Part shown: in pieces, positions 43,036 to 51,825 of the stretch
How the letters are laid out: each line of letters begins with the position of its first letter
Numbering within the stretch: position 1 is the first letter of the stretch
Assembly: GCA_964518635.1 (NCBI GenBank)
Contig: CAZFGK010000001.1
Location: 62,001-126,000 of the forward strand
Direction of reading: 5' to 3'
DNA length: 64,000 bases
DNA from: CAZFGK01 sp964518635
Lineage (GTDB): Bacteria > Zixibacteria > MSB-5A5 > GN15 > FEB-12
Position numbers and translations under genes: made by a program
The notes under the pieces: model-generated
Told to the model about the DNA's origin: nothing
Seen by the model: the letters and a program-made list of their open reading frames with translations, nothing else
Database searches by the model: none

Positions 43036-43902
43036 TCAGTTCGGTTGCTGCATCAGAGTCGACAACAACTGGTCGATTTTTCCAATTGAAAGGGAATAGT
43101 GCCCCTCGTTGGGGTATTCAGTCAGTTTGATGAATCTATTCTGCGCCGCGACACGCCGAATCGATTTGATCGGGCAGACTTCATCGGCGTCACCATGCCA
43201 CCAGAGAATCGGAAAGTGAACCTCGGTTGACTCAAATCCCCAATCACTTGTGATCAGACGGATATCCTGATAGACCCCATCGGATGACTGACGATACGAT
43301 TCTCGCGTACTGGAAACGAGCCCCTCCAGAATATCAGTCTGTCTCAGAAATTGCTGATCTGCAGGCGGAAGAAGAAAAAGAAGCCGACGAACATTTCGAA
43401 CCGAGGCATAACCAAGGACCATCGTTCGCATGAATCTGAATGCGGGATTTCCTAGCCGAGGCAGGCGATCATGAAGTTGTACTCCGGTGCTCAGGAAAAA
43501 ATTGGCTGATCTGTCTTCACGAAGCCAGTTTGAGTAGGGGACGCCAGAGCAGACCGCAACTCTGTCGAGTCGAGATGGAATAGCATGGGCACAGGCAAAA
43601 GCATACGCCCCACCACCTGAGACTGCGAGGATAGAGAAAGTTGAAATGCCAAGATAATCTGCAAGCGTAGTCACAGTCTTCGGCCAGTCGAGAAGTTGTC
43701 GATGTCGAGCGATTGTCGACTTCCCCATTCCCGGACGATCGGCTGCGATAAGCCGAACGCCGAGTTCTTGTGCGTGTTTGCTTAAAATTGATGCCTGCAG
43801 ATGACTCCCCGGCCAGCCATGAAAGAAGAAGACCGGCTTTCCGTTGAAATCCCCATACTCCTCCCAGAAAAGTTCCGGACCATCATGTTGAAATACTGGC
43901 AC
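43036..43902 (-). CDS. Alpha/beta hydrolase
   Basis: 288 residues. The oxyanion-hole motif FFFHGWPGSHLQ is at about 25-36. The nucleophile is Ser95 in LAVSGGGAYAFACAHAIP, with Gly on both sides as in the Gly-x-Ser-x-Gly elbow. The acid is probably in WWHGDADEVCPI, and the catalytic His in YPNEGHYSL. The cap region includes a hydrophobic, aromatic-rich stretch (LFLLPPADQQFLRQ). This matches the general lipase/epoxide hydrolase-like family, often acting on small esters or lactones; the substrate is not predictable. It is transcribed away from the kinase gene. Confidence 0.88.
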   Translation of the reverse strand: MPVFQHDGPELFWEEYGDFNGKPVFFFHGWPGSHLQASILSKHAQELGVRLIAADRPGMGKSTIARHRQLLDWPKTVTTLADYLGISTFSILAVSGGGAYAFACAHAIPSRLDRVAVCSGVPYSNWLREDRSANFFLSTGVQLHDRLPRLGNPAFRFMRTMVLGYASVRNVRRLLFLLPPADQQFLRQTDILEGLVSSTRESYRQSSDGVYQDIRLITSDWGFESTEVHFPILWWHGDADEVCPIKSIRRVAAQNRFIKLTEYPNEGHYSLSIGKIDQLLSTLMQQPN

Positions 43903-44035
43903 GCTGCTCCTTGCACCTTATCGCTTTTTGACCAGAGAGGCGGTTCTGCATAGACCAATCTGAATTTCACCTGTATACTAGCGGAATCGTGGAATTGACC
44001 AAAGAGAAACAACCCAGAAATAGTGTACGTCCTGT

Positions 44036-46891
44036 ATGATGGCCGCTGACGAGAGCTATCGCTCTGAAGCCACACAGGCAGTGACGATCCTCGCTCCCGG
44101 CGCGATGATCTCACGCTATCGTCTGCTCAGTCGCCTCGGCGAAGGGGGGATGGGGGCGGTCTTTCTGGCGGAAGACAGCGGACTGAAACGTCAGGTCGCC
44201 CTCAAGTTTCTTTCGGCTCAGTTTGCCTCGGATCAGATTTTTCGCACCCGTTTTATCCGTGAAGCGCAATCAGCGGCCCGATTGAGCCATCCGAATGTGG
44301 TGACCATCTTTGAAGTCGGTGAATCGCAGGGGCATGTTTTTATCGCTATGGAATACCTGCAGGGGCAATCTCTCCGGCAACTGATGGATCAGCGTCTTCC
44401 AACGTTGGAACGAACGCTCGCCATCATGGCGCAGGTCGGGGATGCGCTCGCCGCTGCGCATGTCAGCGGAATTACCCACCGGGATGTCAAACCGGCGAAT
44501 ATCATCGTCGATCCGAATGACCGGGTACGTCTACTCGACTTTGGTCTCGCCAAATCTGAGGGGGAAGAGCAGCTCACCCAAGCCGGAACCGCGCTGGGAA
44601 CGGTCAGCTACATGTCCCCCGAACACGCTATGGGGAAGAATATCGATCCTCGCAGTGATGTCTTTTCGGCAGGTATTGTCCTGTTTGAAATGCTCTCTGG
44701 GCAGTTGCCGTTCAAGAAGCCAAATATTCCAGCGACGATGCACGCCATTGTGAACGAGGCCCACCCGTCGATTCGCGCCCTGGTTCCGTCATTACCTCAA
44801 TCACTACAAAACGTCGTCGACCGATCTCTCGCAAAACTCCCCGAGCAGCGCTACTCCTCGGCAAGGCAGATGGCGGACGAACTTCGCGGCTCCCTCTTCG
44901 ATCTCGCTGGTCTTTCAAAGGGAAGCCCGGTTCCAACTGGACGTACCACAACCGCTCTTCCGGCAGTTGCTGCAAAGGTCACCTCGTTGGCGGTTTTGCA
45001 TCTTCAGAATCTTGGAACAGACGAAGATGATGCCCTCTGCTATGGTATTACTGAAGACCTGATTGTCGATCTGACACGTATCGGTTCGATGCGTGTCTCG
45101 CCGATGCGGGCAATTCTCAAGTACAAAGACTCCGACGCAGATATCGAAGAGATCGCCGCAAAACTGAAAGTTGATCTGATTCTTGATGGCTCACTCAGAC
45201 GGTCGGCGGGATCGATTCGAGTGACTGCACAATTAGTTGAAGCAGCGTCAGGGACGAATCTCTGGGCCGATCGATGGGAACATCCAATTGAGAAGCTGCC
45301 CGAGATCAAGCAGGCACTCGCCAATGGTGTCGCGCAGGCGCTGCAAATCGGGGTGACGGTTGTCTCGGCGGCGTTCGTGGGAACGCCGGATGCAGAGGAT
45401 GCACAGGCATACGAACTCTATCTGCGCGGCAAGTATGCATTCGAACATAAGAAAGAGAAAGCGGATGTGGTCCGCGCGTTGGAGCTCTATCAACAGGCCC
45501 TCAAGATGGAGCCGAATCTTCTTGCTGCACGGGCAGGTTTAGCGGAAGCACTGTTACATCAGGGAGAATATGACCGCGCCGCCGCCGAACTGGCAACCAG
45601 TTTGGATGAAGCCCGTGCCAAGGAGCTCAAACCGGATGAGGCAAGTTTGCTACGACTGCTCTGTCGCTACTATGTCCAGCGATCAGACTGGAAACTGGCG
45701 CATCAGCATGCAAGTCGATCTCTTGAATTGGCAAAAGAGCTGAATGACACGGTCGGTGAGATCGAATCGATTGGGTTGATTATTATTGTGCTGCAACGTC
45801 AGTCGAAATTCGATGAAGCCCTCCAGCTTTTTGATCGCGTGCTCTCGCTGAGTCGTCAGGTTGGAGATCAGCAGCGTCTTGCCGAAGTTTTGAAAAACAT
45901 GGGACAGGCCTATGCACGTCGCGGAGAATTCGACCGGGCCAGTTCGATGTACGAAGAGTCACTCGAACTCGCCCGTCAGCAGGATGATATGAGCATTCAG
46001 GCCGCCTGCTTGTCAAATCTCGGCAATATCTCATTCTATCGCGGAAAATTGGCTGAAGCATTCAGTCGGTATCAGGATTCGCTTGATATATACAATCGTC
46101 TCGGTGACAAGGCAGGTTCTGCCCGTCAGGCACTCAATCTTGGTTTGATTGAAGCGACTCGTGGGAATCTCAATTCAGCACTGACCACATTGCGTTCAGC
46201 TGAGACAAATGCTGAACAACTGGGGGACAAGGTCATTCTCGCCATGACGAAAGTGAATATTAGTCAGGTTTTAGTCAGTATGGGAAGACCAGAGGATGCA
46301 GTCGTAGCAGCGGCGGAAGCATTTCATATCGCGCAGGAAGTAACCTTTCCGGTCGGCCGAACGACCTCACAGGAACTGATCGGACAGGCATACTTGTACA
46401 AGAGGGACTACGTTGCTTCAGAAGGGGCGTATCAGAAAGCACTCGAAGAGGCCCGCGATGCCGCTCTCAGCCGAAACGAATGTTACGCCATGATCGGCTT
46501 GGGAATTGTTCACTACTATCAAAAGAACATTCAAAAGGCGCGGGAGTATTTTAATAGTGCTCAATCAATCGCCAAAGATCTCGGAGACAAGAGTGGTATG
46601 TCCCGCTCGACGGCTTATCTGGGGGCTATAACTTCGCGCGAAGGACTCTTCTTTGCAGGGACTCGTCAAATTCGCCAGGTAGTCAGAGACGCCGAATTGG
46701 CGGGAGATAGTCAACTCGAAGTCTCTCTCTCGATACTCCTTGCTGAAGTTCTTCTCACGTGTGGGGATAGTCCGGAGGATCAGTCAGAAGGGGAACGGCT
46801 GCTGATTACGATTGAAGCCCGTGCTCGTGAACTGAGTCTTGCCCCCGAACTGAAACGACTGGGCGAGATTGCAGCACTCCCGCGCAAGTAA
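44036..46891 (+). CDS. Ser/Thr protein kinase with FlgO/TolB-like domain and long TPR array
   Basis: 951 residues. Kinase domain at about 25-290: glycine loop LGEGGMGAVFLAED, VALKF lysine, catalytic HRDVKPAN near 148, DFGLA near 168 and MSPEHAMG in the activation region, so all catalytic residues are kept. A FlgO/TolB-like domain (about 318-445) begins SLAVLHLQNLGTDEDDALCY with GITEDLIVDLTR, and includes ILDGSLRRSAGSIRVTAQLV. From about 455 to 940 there are roughly ten TPR motifs, several of the tight type (AEVLKNMGQAYARRGEFDRA, ASMYEESLELARQQDD, AACLSNLGNISFYRGKLAEA). No membrane helix. It shares its architecture with the kinase near 25-27 kb and differs mainly by the longer TPR array. Confidence 0.92.
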   Translation: MMAADESYRSEATQAVTILAPGAMISRYRLLSRLGEGGMGAVFLAEDSGLKRQVALKFLSAQFASDQIFRTRFIREAQSAARLSHPNVVTIFEVGESQGHVFIAMEYLQGQSLRQLMDQRLPTLERTLAIMAQVGDALAAAHVSGITHRDVKPANIIVDPNDRVRLLDFGLAKSEGEEQLTQAGTALGTVSYMSPEHAMGKNIDPRSDVFSAGIVLFEMLSGQLPFKKPNIPATMHAIVNEAHPSIRALVPSLPQSLQNVVDRSLAKLPEQRYSSARQMADELRGSLFDLAGLSKGSPVPTGRTTTALPAVAAKVTSLAVLHLQNLGTDEDDALCYGITEDLIVDLTRIGSMRVSPMRAILKYKDSDADIEEIAAKLKVDLILDGSLRRSAGSIRVTAQLVEAASGTNLWADRWEHPIEKLPEIKQALANGVAQALQIGVTVVSAAFVGTPDAEDAQAYELYLRGKYAFEHKKEKADVVRALELYQQALKMEPNLLAARAGLAEALLHQGEYDRAAAELATSLDEARAKELKPDEASLLRLLCRYYVQRSDWKLAHQHASRSLELAKELNDTVGEIESIGLIIIVLQRQSKFDEALQLFDRVLSLSRQVGDQQRLAEVLKNMGQAYARRGEFDRASSMYEESLELARQQDDMSIQAACLSNLGNISFYRGKLAEAFSRYQDSLDIYNRLGDKAGSARQALNLGLIEATRGNLNSALTTLRSAETNAEQLGDKVILAMTKVNISQVLVSMGRPEDAVVAAAEAFHIAQEVTFPVGRTTSQELIGQAYLYKRDYVASEGAYQKALEEARDAALSRNECYAMIGLGIVHYYQKNIQKAREYFNSAQSIAKDLGDKSGMSRSTAYLGAITSREGLFFAGTRQIRQVVRDAELAGDSQLEVSLSILLAEVLLTCGDSPEDQSEGERLLITIEARARELSLAPELKRLGEIAALPRK

Positions 46892-47203
46892 CTCCCACAA
46901 GTACCGTTCAAAAGAAGCGCAATTTACTCCAAGACTGTACCCCGTTTTCACCTCTCGCGTTGACTTTTATGGCTCTGTGAGCTACTTTTGAATGGTTGGT
47001 TAGCAGGGTATCATGAGGTTACTCACCTGTCCCCCTGTTTCGTTTCGACTGTCCTAACCCGGTCGATATCCAACGAGATACCAGTGTGCCTCTATCGCAC
47101 GATGCAATTTCGACTGAACAGTCGTGTGTGGGAGTTTTGGTACATATGGAGGTATCAAGAATTTCGATAGTAGATAAATGACCAAGGATTGAAAGGGTAT
47201 CCG
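46892..47203 (+). promoter_or_regulatory. Long upstream region of the YadA-head gene with a possible promoter
   Basis: A 312-base non-coding stretch follows the kinase gene. TTGACT (46960-46965) and TACTTT (46983-46988) are separated by 17 bases and may be a sigma-70 type promoter, though the -10 box matches only half of the consensus. If it is used, the leader is about 200 bases long. A plus-strand 60-codon frame in this stretch looks non-coding. Confidence 0.4.
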
Positions 47204-48787
47204 ATGCGCAAGTTGATCTTGGGAGTATTGACAATGGTACTGGTTGCCGCGAGTGTCTCGCACTCAGCAGTACCTCCTGTCGTGAGCTATCAGGGACAGA
47301 TTCTCGATTCGATCGGGACTCCGGTTCCGGATGGGTATTACAGTTTCACTTTTTCCATTTACGACGCACCTGTTGGTGGATTCTCTCTCTGGACTGAAGC
47401 ACAGGATAGTGTCTTCGTAAAGGATGGATTCTTCTCGACACTGCTGGGTACGATCACCCCACTTACAGATTCCGTCTTTGGCGGAGCCAATCGTTATTTG
47501 CAAGTCGCACTTGATGGCGTGGTCCAATCCCCGCGCGCTCAGCTTACCTCTGTTGCCTATTCACTTCGCGTCGGCACCGTTGATGGCTCCACCGGCGGTA
47601 CGGTTTTCGGATCGATGACGATCGAAACCGAACCAAACGGCTCAAATGATCGCCCGTCTGCGGTTGTCCTTGGCGGCTCCACCTCTGGTGGCGGAATCGG
47701 CATCTATGAACCAGTCGACAACCGTGCCAATGGCGCGAATGTCGTTCTGAAAAAGATTCTCGAAATTAACTCAAACGGACTCATCTTCTATGGTGACACT
47801 GAAGATGACACGACGTTGTTCTTTGAGTTGGATGGTGATATCACCGGTCTTGGTCAGATCACGATGGGACAAAATTCCAGCAGCGGCGATTCGACAACGG
47901 TCCTCGGCTACAGTAACACCGCCAGCGGAATCGGTTCGACTATCGGTGGTGGTTCACAAAACTCCAACAGCGGCTATTACGGAACTATCGGCGGCGGCTA
48001 TAACAATGAAGTCACCGGCGACTTTGCCACTATTCCGGGTGGAACTGACAATCTCGGTGGTGGAAATTACTCTCAGGCCGCAGGTCGTCGCGCAAAAGCA
48101 ATCAACGGCGGTACCTTTGTCTGGGCTGATCAGACAGATGAAGATTTCGAATCGACCGGTGACAATCAGTTCCTGATTCGTGCCGGTGGTGGTGTTGGTA
48201 TCAATACCAACAACCCACAGGGTGCTCTTGATGTTGCTGGTCCGGCAGAAGATGGTACGGTCAATCTTCCGGCCTCGTCGATTTCGGCGATTGAAACCGC
48301 CGACGAACCGGGGATCGCCTTCAAGAAAAATGTTGGGTCACTCCAATTGAATCAGAAAGCTGAAGAGATGCAGGAGTTGACTTCGGTTACTATTACAACG
48401 CCGGGGGCGGGATACATCATCGTTCGTGGTGGTGCCTATCTTCGCTCGATCTATACAGATCGTCGGAATCAGGCCTATCTCCAGATCGACGACCAGCCGG
48501 GTGGCGCGCTGATTCCCGGCAACTATACCGTCGCTGGCTCCGGTGAAGCACCAAGCCCGAATGGTGAAGTCTTCAGCTCGATGAGCATGGAAGTGGTCTA
48601 TGTCAAAGATGCCGGAACCTACACCTTCTATCTGGAAGCCCTCGCTCATCCGGACAACGGTCTCGCCGCTCGTACCTACATGAACGACCCGTACCTGAGT
48701 GCCCTCTTTGTGGCGACTTCATACGGTGGTTCGCCTGAACCTGCTCGCGGCTTGCAGGAAGTTGGCAAGGAGACCTCTCCCCGATAA
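47204..48787 (+). CDS. Secreted surface protein with YadA-head-like repeats
   Basis: 527 residues. Signal peptide MRKLILGVLTMVLVAASVS. Residues 28-120 form a domain found in many Bacteroidota and FCB secreted proteins (SYQGQILDSIGTPVPDGYYS, RYLQVALDGV with SPRAQLTSVAYSLRVG). Residues 226-303 are YadA-head-type left-handed repeats (TVLGYSNTASGIGSTIGGGS, YYGTIGGGYNNEVTGD, and AAGRRAKAINGGTFVW). The C-terminal 160 residues (LTSVTITTPGAGYIIVRGGA) look like a jelly-roll. There is no YadA membrane anchor. It may trimerise at the cell surface or be carried on an envelope filament. GAAAGGGT lies upstream of the ATG. It is the only gene before its terminator. Confidence 0.8.
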   Translation: MRKLILGVLTMVLVAASVSHSAVPPVVSYQGQILDSIGTPVPDGYYSFTFSIYDAPVGGFSLWTEAQDSVFVKDGFFSTLLGTITPLTDSVFGGANRYLQVALDGVVQSPRAQLTSVAYSLRVGTVDGSTGGTVFGSMTIETEPNGSNDRPSAVVLGGSTSGGGIGIYEPVDNRANGANVVLKKILEINSNGLIFYGDTEDDTTLFFELDGDITGLGQITMGQNSSSGDSTTVLGYSNTASGIGSTIGGGSQNSNSGYYGTIGGGYNNEVTGDFATIPGGTDNLGGGNYSQAAGRRAKAINGGTFVWADQTDEDFESTGDNQFLIRAGGGVGINTNNPQGALDVAGPAEDGTVNLPASSISAIETADEPGIAFKKNVGSLQLNQKAEEMQELTSVTITTPGAGYIIVRGGAYLRSIYTDRRNQAYLQIDDQPGGALIPGNYTVAGSGEAPSPNGEVFSSMSMEVVYVKDAGTYTFYLEALAHPDNGLAARTYMNDPYLSALFVATSYGGSPEPARGLQEVGKETSPR

Positions 48788-48828
48788 TCTGAACGAAACT
48801 CTGTACCATAGAGACTCGGTATACCCTG

Positions 48829-48864
48829 AAACGGGCTCATCTTCGGATGAGCCCGTTTTCTTTT
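48829..48864 (+). terminator. Rho-independent terminator after the YadA-head gene
   Basis: An 11-base perfect stem (ACGGGCTCATC with GATGAGCCCGT) around TTCG, followed by TTTCTTTT, lies about 45 bases after the stop codon. The tetraloop-closed stem is a strong terminator. Confidence 0.88.
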
Positions 48865-48942
48865 CAGCATCTCTCAAAGAAATTTGCACCCAGCTTCATT
48901 TTCACTGACAGGTTCTGACAGGGGGGCCGCCGATGCTGTGGC

Positions 48943-50175
48943 ATGCCGGCCAAAACCAGACTCAGAAACCTTGAACGAGAAAACAGAGAATCTCGTTTGG
49001 AGCCGAGAAAACGGGAAAGACGTTTTCTTCGTCTCAGGCGAATACCGGAACCTGTTCAGCTTTCCGAATCCAAGCTTCTCACCGTCATTGTTGATCACGG
49101 GAAACAGGAAGATTCCGCCTGGAAATCGATTGCGGATATCCAAAGAACCGTCGTGAAACTCGACAGTCGATTCTGGAACCACCCGATCTGGAACAAAGGG
49201 GGGCTACGGCTGATCAGAGCTATTGCATGGGGAACGAAACTCTGGTGGGTCAGTATCCGAACGAGAATTGACAGCCCAATAATCACTTACGGCCACGAGC
49301 ATGGCTTTGTCTTTGCCCTCTTGCAGTTGTTCGCTAGCCCAATCAAAGCGCGTCGCACACACTTGATGTTCGACCTTCTGCTCATGCCCCCTCGCCCGGG
49401 TGCAATTGGACTACTTGATAGAGCAAAAATGCGTCTCTTTGACAAGGTCGTTGATGTTGCCGTAGTGTGGGGGAAACGGGATGTCCAGTCATTCGCGAAG
49501 TGGTATCACCTGAGCGAAGCAAAATTCATCTTTCATCATTATCACACCACTCTGAAAAATTTCGATATCACAATCAAGAATGGGGACTACATTTTCGCGG
49601 GGGGAAATTCTGCCCGTGACTATAAGACCGTCATTGAAGCCGTTGGTGATCTTGACGTACCCGTTTTTATCGCAACTACGGCAAGAGGTGTTGCTGAAAT
49701 GGCTCAGCCATATCCGCATATCACCGTCAGGGGAGTAAGTGAGCAGGAGTTTCGGACACTGCTTGCAGGATGCCGGATATTTATCGAAGCACATGACAAG
49801 GATTTCCCCCGCACATCCGGGCATCAGACCATGCTCAATGCCATGGCCTGCGGCAAACCGGTGGTAATCGCCGATCAGGTGAGCACCGAGTGGTACATCA
49901 ATGACCGGATCGACGGATTGGTGGTGCCGATTTCAGACCCTCATGCCATGAATCGCGCCATTTCTTCAATGCTGAAAGATGAATCTCTTGCAAGTCGACT
50001 TGCTCAGAATGCCGTTGACAGATTCAGAGATGGAAAGTTTGAAATCCCGAGTACTCTGGCATCCGTTTACAGACTTGCACAGCGCGATCACTCACGTCAA
50101 AGCTTGACGCAAAATGGGAAACAGTCAGCAGATTTCAAGGCGTCAAACAGGATGGAAGCTGAACGACCGATTTGA
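48943..50175 (+). CDS. Glycosyltransferase family 4-like protein
   Basis: 410 residues. After a highly basic start (about 35 residues with 14 Arg), the chain has the GT-B pattern: an N-terminal Rossmann-like half with LTVIVDHG, then IITYGHEHGFVFALLQLF and RTHLMFDLLLMP, and a C-terminal half with NGDYIFAGGNSARDYKTVIE, a stretch ending RGVSEQEFRTLLAGCRIFIE, followed by EAHDKDFPRTSGHQTMLNAM and the typical ACGKPVVIADQVSTEWYI (MA.GkPVVa). It probably transfers a sugar onto an envelope glycan or lipid. The first 35 residues may not be coding; the ATG at 48943 has no clear ribosome binding site and a later start is possible. The MBL-rhodanese gene starts 55 bases after it. Confidence 0.75.
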   Translation: MPAKTRLRNLERENRESRLEPRKRERRFLRLRRIPEPVQLSESKLLTVIVDHGKQEDSAWKSIADIQRTVVKLDSRFWNHPIWNKGGLRLIRAIAWGTKLWWVSIRTRIDSPIITYGHEHGFVFALLQLFASPIKARRTHLMFDLLLMPPRPGAIGLLDRAKMRLFDKVVDVAVVWGKRDVQSFAKWYHLSEAKFIFHHYHTTLKNFDITIKNGDYIFAGGNSARDYKTVIEAVGDLDVPVFIATTARGVAEMAQPYPHITVRGVSEQEFRTLLAGCRIFIEAHDKDFPRTSGHQTMLNAMACGKPVVIADQVSTEWYINDRIDGLVVPISDPHAMNRAISSMLKDESLASRLAQNAVDRFRDGKFEIPSTLASVYRLAQRDHSRQSLTQNGKQSADFKASNRMEAERPI

Positions 50176-50230
50176 TCAACTCTGCGCTGCGACATTGCAT
50201 GACGATCTAGTTTTGGTTACGTTTCGAGAT

Positions 50231-51658
50231 ATGTATCTCCAGCAACTCTCTGACCGGAAACTCGCTCAACATGCCTATCTGCTCGGCTGCGAATCGACCA
50301 AACAGGCGATCCTGATCGACCCGGAACGGGATATCGATCGGTATCTCGAAACGGCAAAGTCACTCGGCTTGACGATCATAGCCGCAGCAGAAACACACAT
50401 CCACGCCGACTATCTCTCCGGGCTTCGTCAATGTGCCGAAGCCGGGATGAAGATCTATGCCTCAGGCGCAGGTGGCAAAGACTGGCAGTATTTCTGGCTG
50501 ATCAATTCAAACTATTCGCATCAGATTGTACAACATGCTGATTCGATCAGCGTCGGCACGATTCGTTTGGATGTGATCCACACTCCGGGACACACACCTG
50601 AGCATCTGTCGTTTCTGATCTTTGAAACTCAGCGGGATGCGCAGACTCCGCTGGCGATTATCAGTGGTGATTTTCTCTTTGTCGGTGATCTCGGTCGCCC
50701 GGATCTGCTGGAGACCGCAGCTGGTATTGAAGGAACGATGCGCTCATCAGCGGCCGCACTCTACCAGTCGCTTCAGCGGGCGAGAACTCTGATACCATCA
50801 CTGCTTGTGCTTCCGAATCATTCCGCCGGTAGTAGCTGTGGAAAAGCGATGAGCCAAACGACTCTTTCGACTCTTGGCTATGAGCTGATGTCGAACCCGA
50901 CGATCAAGGCAGCAAGTAGTGAATCTGCCTTTGTCGATTTCATTCTCGCCGGACAGAGCGAGCCGCCGCCGTATTTCGCACGAATGAAGGATGAAAATCG
51001 TCAGGGACCCGCAATTCTCACCTCACTCCCCATACCGAAGCAGTTGAGTGCATCAGAACTCTCTCAGCTTGCGGCGAAAGACATGGTCATTCTGGATACG
51101 CGCTCGTGGGAGGAATACCGACAGAAGCGATTCCGTGGTGCTCTCTTTGCGCCGCTTGAAAAAGAGTTTCCGACTCTGGTCGGTTCGTATGTCGAGCCAC
51201 ATGAGCGAATCTGCCTCGTGGTTGAAGAATCAAGAATAGAGGAGGCGGTCAGAGATTGTATTCGCGTAGGTCTGGATCAAATTCCATATTTTGTGAATCC
51301 GACTCTTTTGGCTTCACTCCCTTCTTCTGACCTGCTCACGACGGGAACTACGGAGTTTCCGATGGCTGAACTTGAAGTCAGACGTCTTTTACCTGATACT
51401 TTTCTGCTCGACGTGCGCAAAGGAGTAGAATTGATTGAAACAGGAAGAATCAAAGAAGCGGGCAATATTCCGCATGTGCAGATTCGTTCGAGAAGTTCTG
51501 AACTGCCACGTGAAAAAAATATTCACCTCTGGTGTCGTACGGGGAACCGCTCACGATTTGCTTACAGCATGCTTGAATGTCTCGGCTTTCGTGTGACGCT
51601 TCTGGATGGTGGCATCGCTGCCTGGCAGGAGCAACAGAGGGAGTTGATTCTTTCGTAG
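50231..51658 (+). CDS. Metallo-beta-lactamase-fold sulfur dioxygenase-like protein with two rhodanese domains
   Basis: 475 residues. Residues 1-225 form an MBL domain like persulfide dioxygenases (ETHE1, CstB, BlhL): ETHIHADYLSG (His56, His58, Asp60, with Tyr61 instead of a fourth His), HTPGHTPEHLSF (His121), SGDFLFVGDLGRPD and LVLPNHSAG. Two rhodanese domains follow. The first (about 285-360) has lost the catalytic Cys, with ICLVVEESR where the active loop should be. The second (about 375-475) is intact, with LWCRTGNRSR holding the catalytic Cys. Such proteins oxidise glutathione or similar persulfide and pass on sulfur. I use the ATG at 50231; the frame upstream overlaps the glycosyltransferase gene. 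A terminator follows. Confidence 0.85.
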   Translation: MYLQQLSDRKLAQHAYLLGCESTKQAILIDPERDIDRYLETAKSLGLTIIAAAETHIHADYLSGLRQCAEAGMKIYASGAGGKDWQYFWLINSNYSHQIVQHADSISVGTIRLDVIHTPGHTPEHLSFLIFETQRDAQTPLAIISGDFLFVGDLGRPDLLETAAGIEGTMRSSAAALYQSLQRARTLIPSLLVLPNHSAGSSCGKAMSQTTLSTLGYELMSNPTIKAASSESAFVDFILAGQSEPPPYFARMKDENRQGPAILTSLPIPKQLSASELSQLAAKDMVILDTRSWEEYRQKRFRGALFAPLEKEFPTLVGSYVEPHERICLVVEESRIEEAVRDCIRVGLDQIPYFVNPTLLASLPSSDLLTTGTTEFPMAELEVRRLLPDTFLLDVRKGVELIETGRIKEAGNIPHVQIRSRSSELPREKNIHLWCRTGNRSRFAYSMLECLGFRVTLLDGGIAAWQEQQRELILS

Positions 51659-51680
51659 AGGTGCAAATCTCTGAAACAAG

Positions 51681-51714
51681 AAAACGGCCAGCATCCTTGC
51701 TGGCCGTTTTGCTA
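51681..51714. terminator. Rho-independent terminator after the MBL-rhodanese gene
   Basis: A 13-base stem (AAAACGGCCAGCA with TGCTGGCCGTTTT, loop TCCT) ends in TTTTGCTA. It lies 23 bases after the stop codon. The A-run on its left side makes it potentially bidirectional. Confidence 0.88.
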
Positions 51715-51825
51715 CTTCCTAATAACGACCGAGTGATACATTTGGACACCTGCCGAACTGAAAATTAGCACACTAAAACGTGATGCTTTGACACGGAGCA
51801 ATTTCAGGCGTACGTTCAATCTGCC

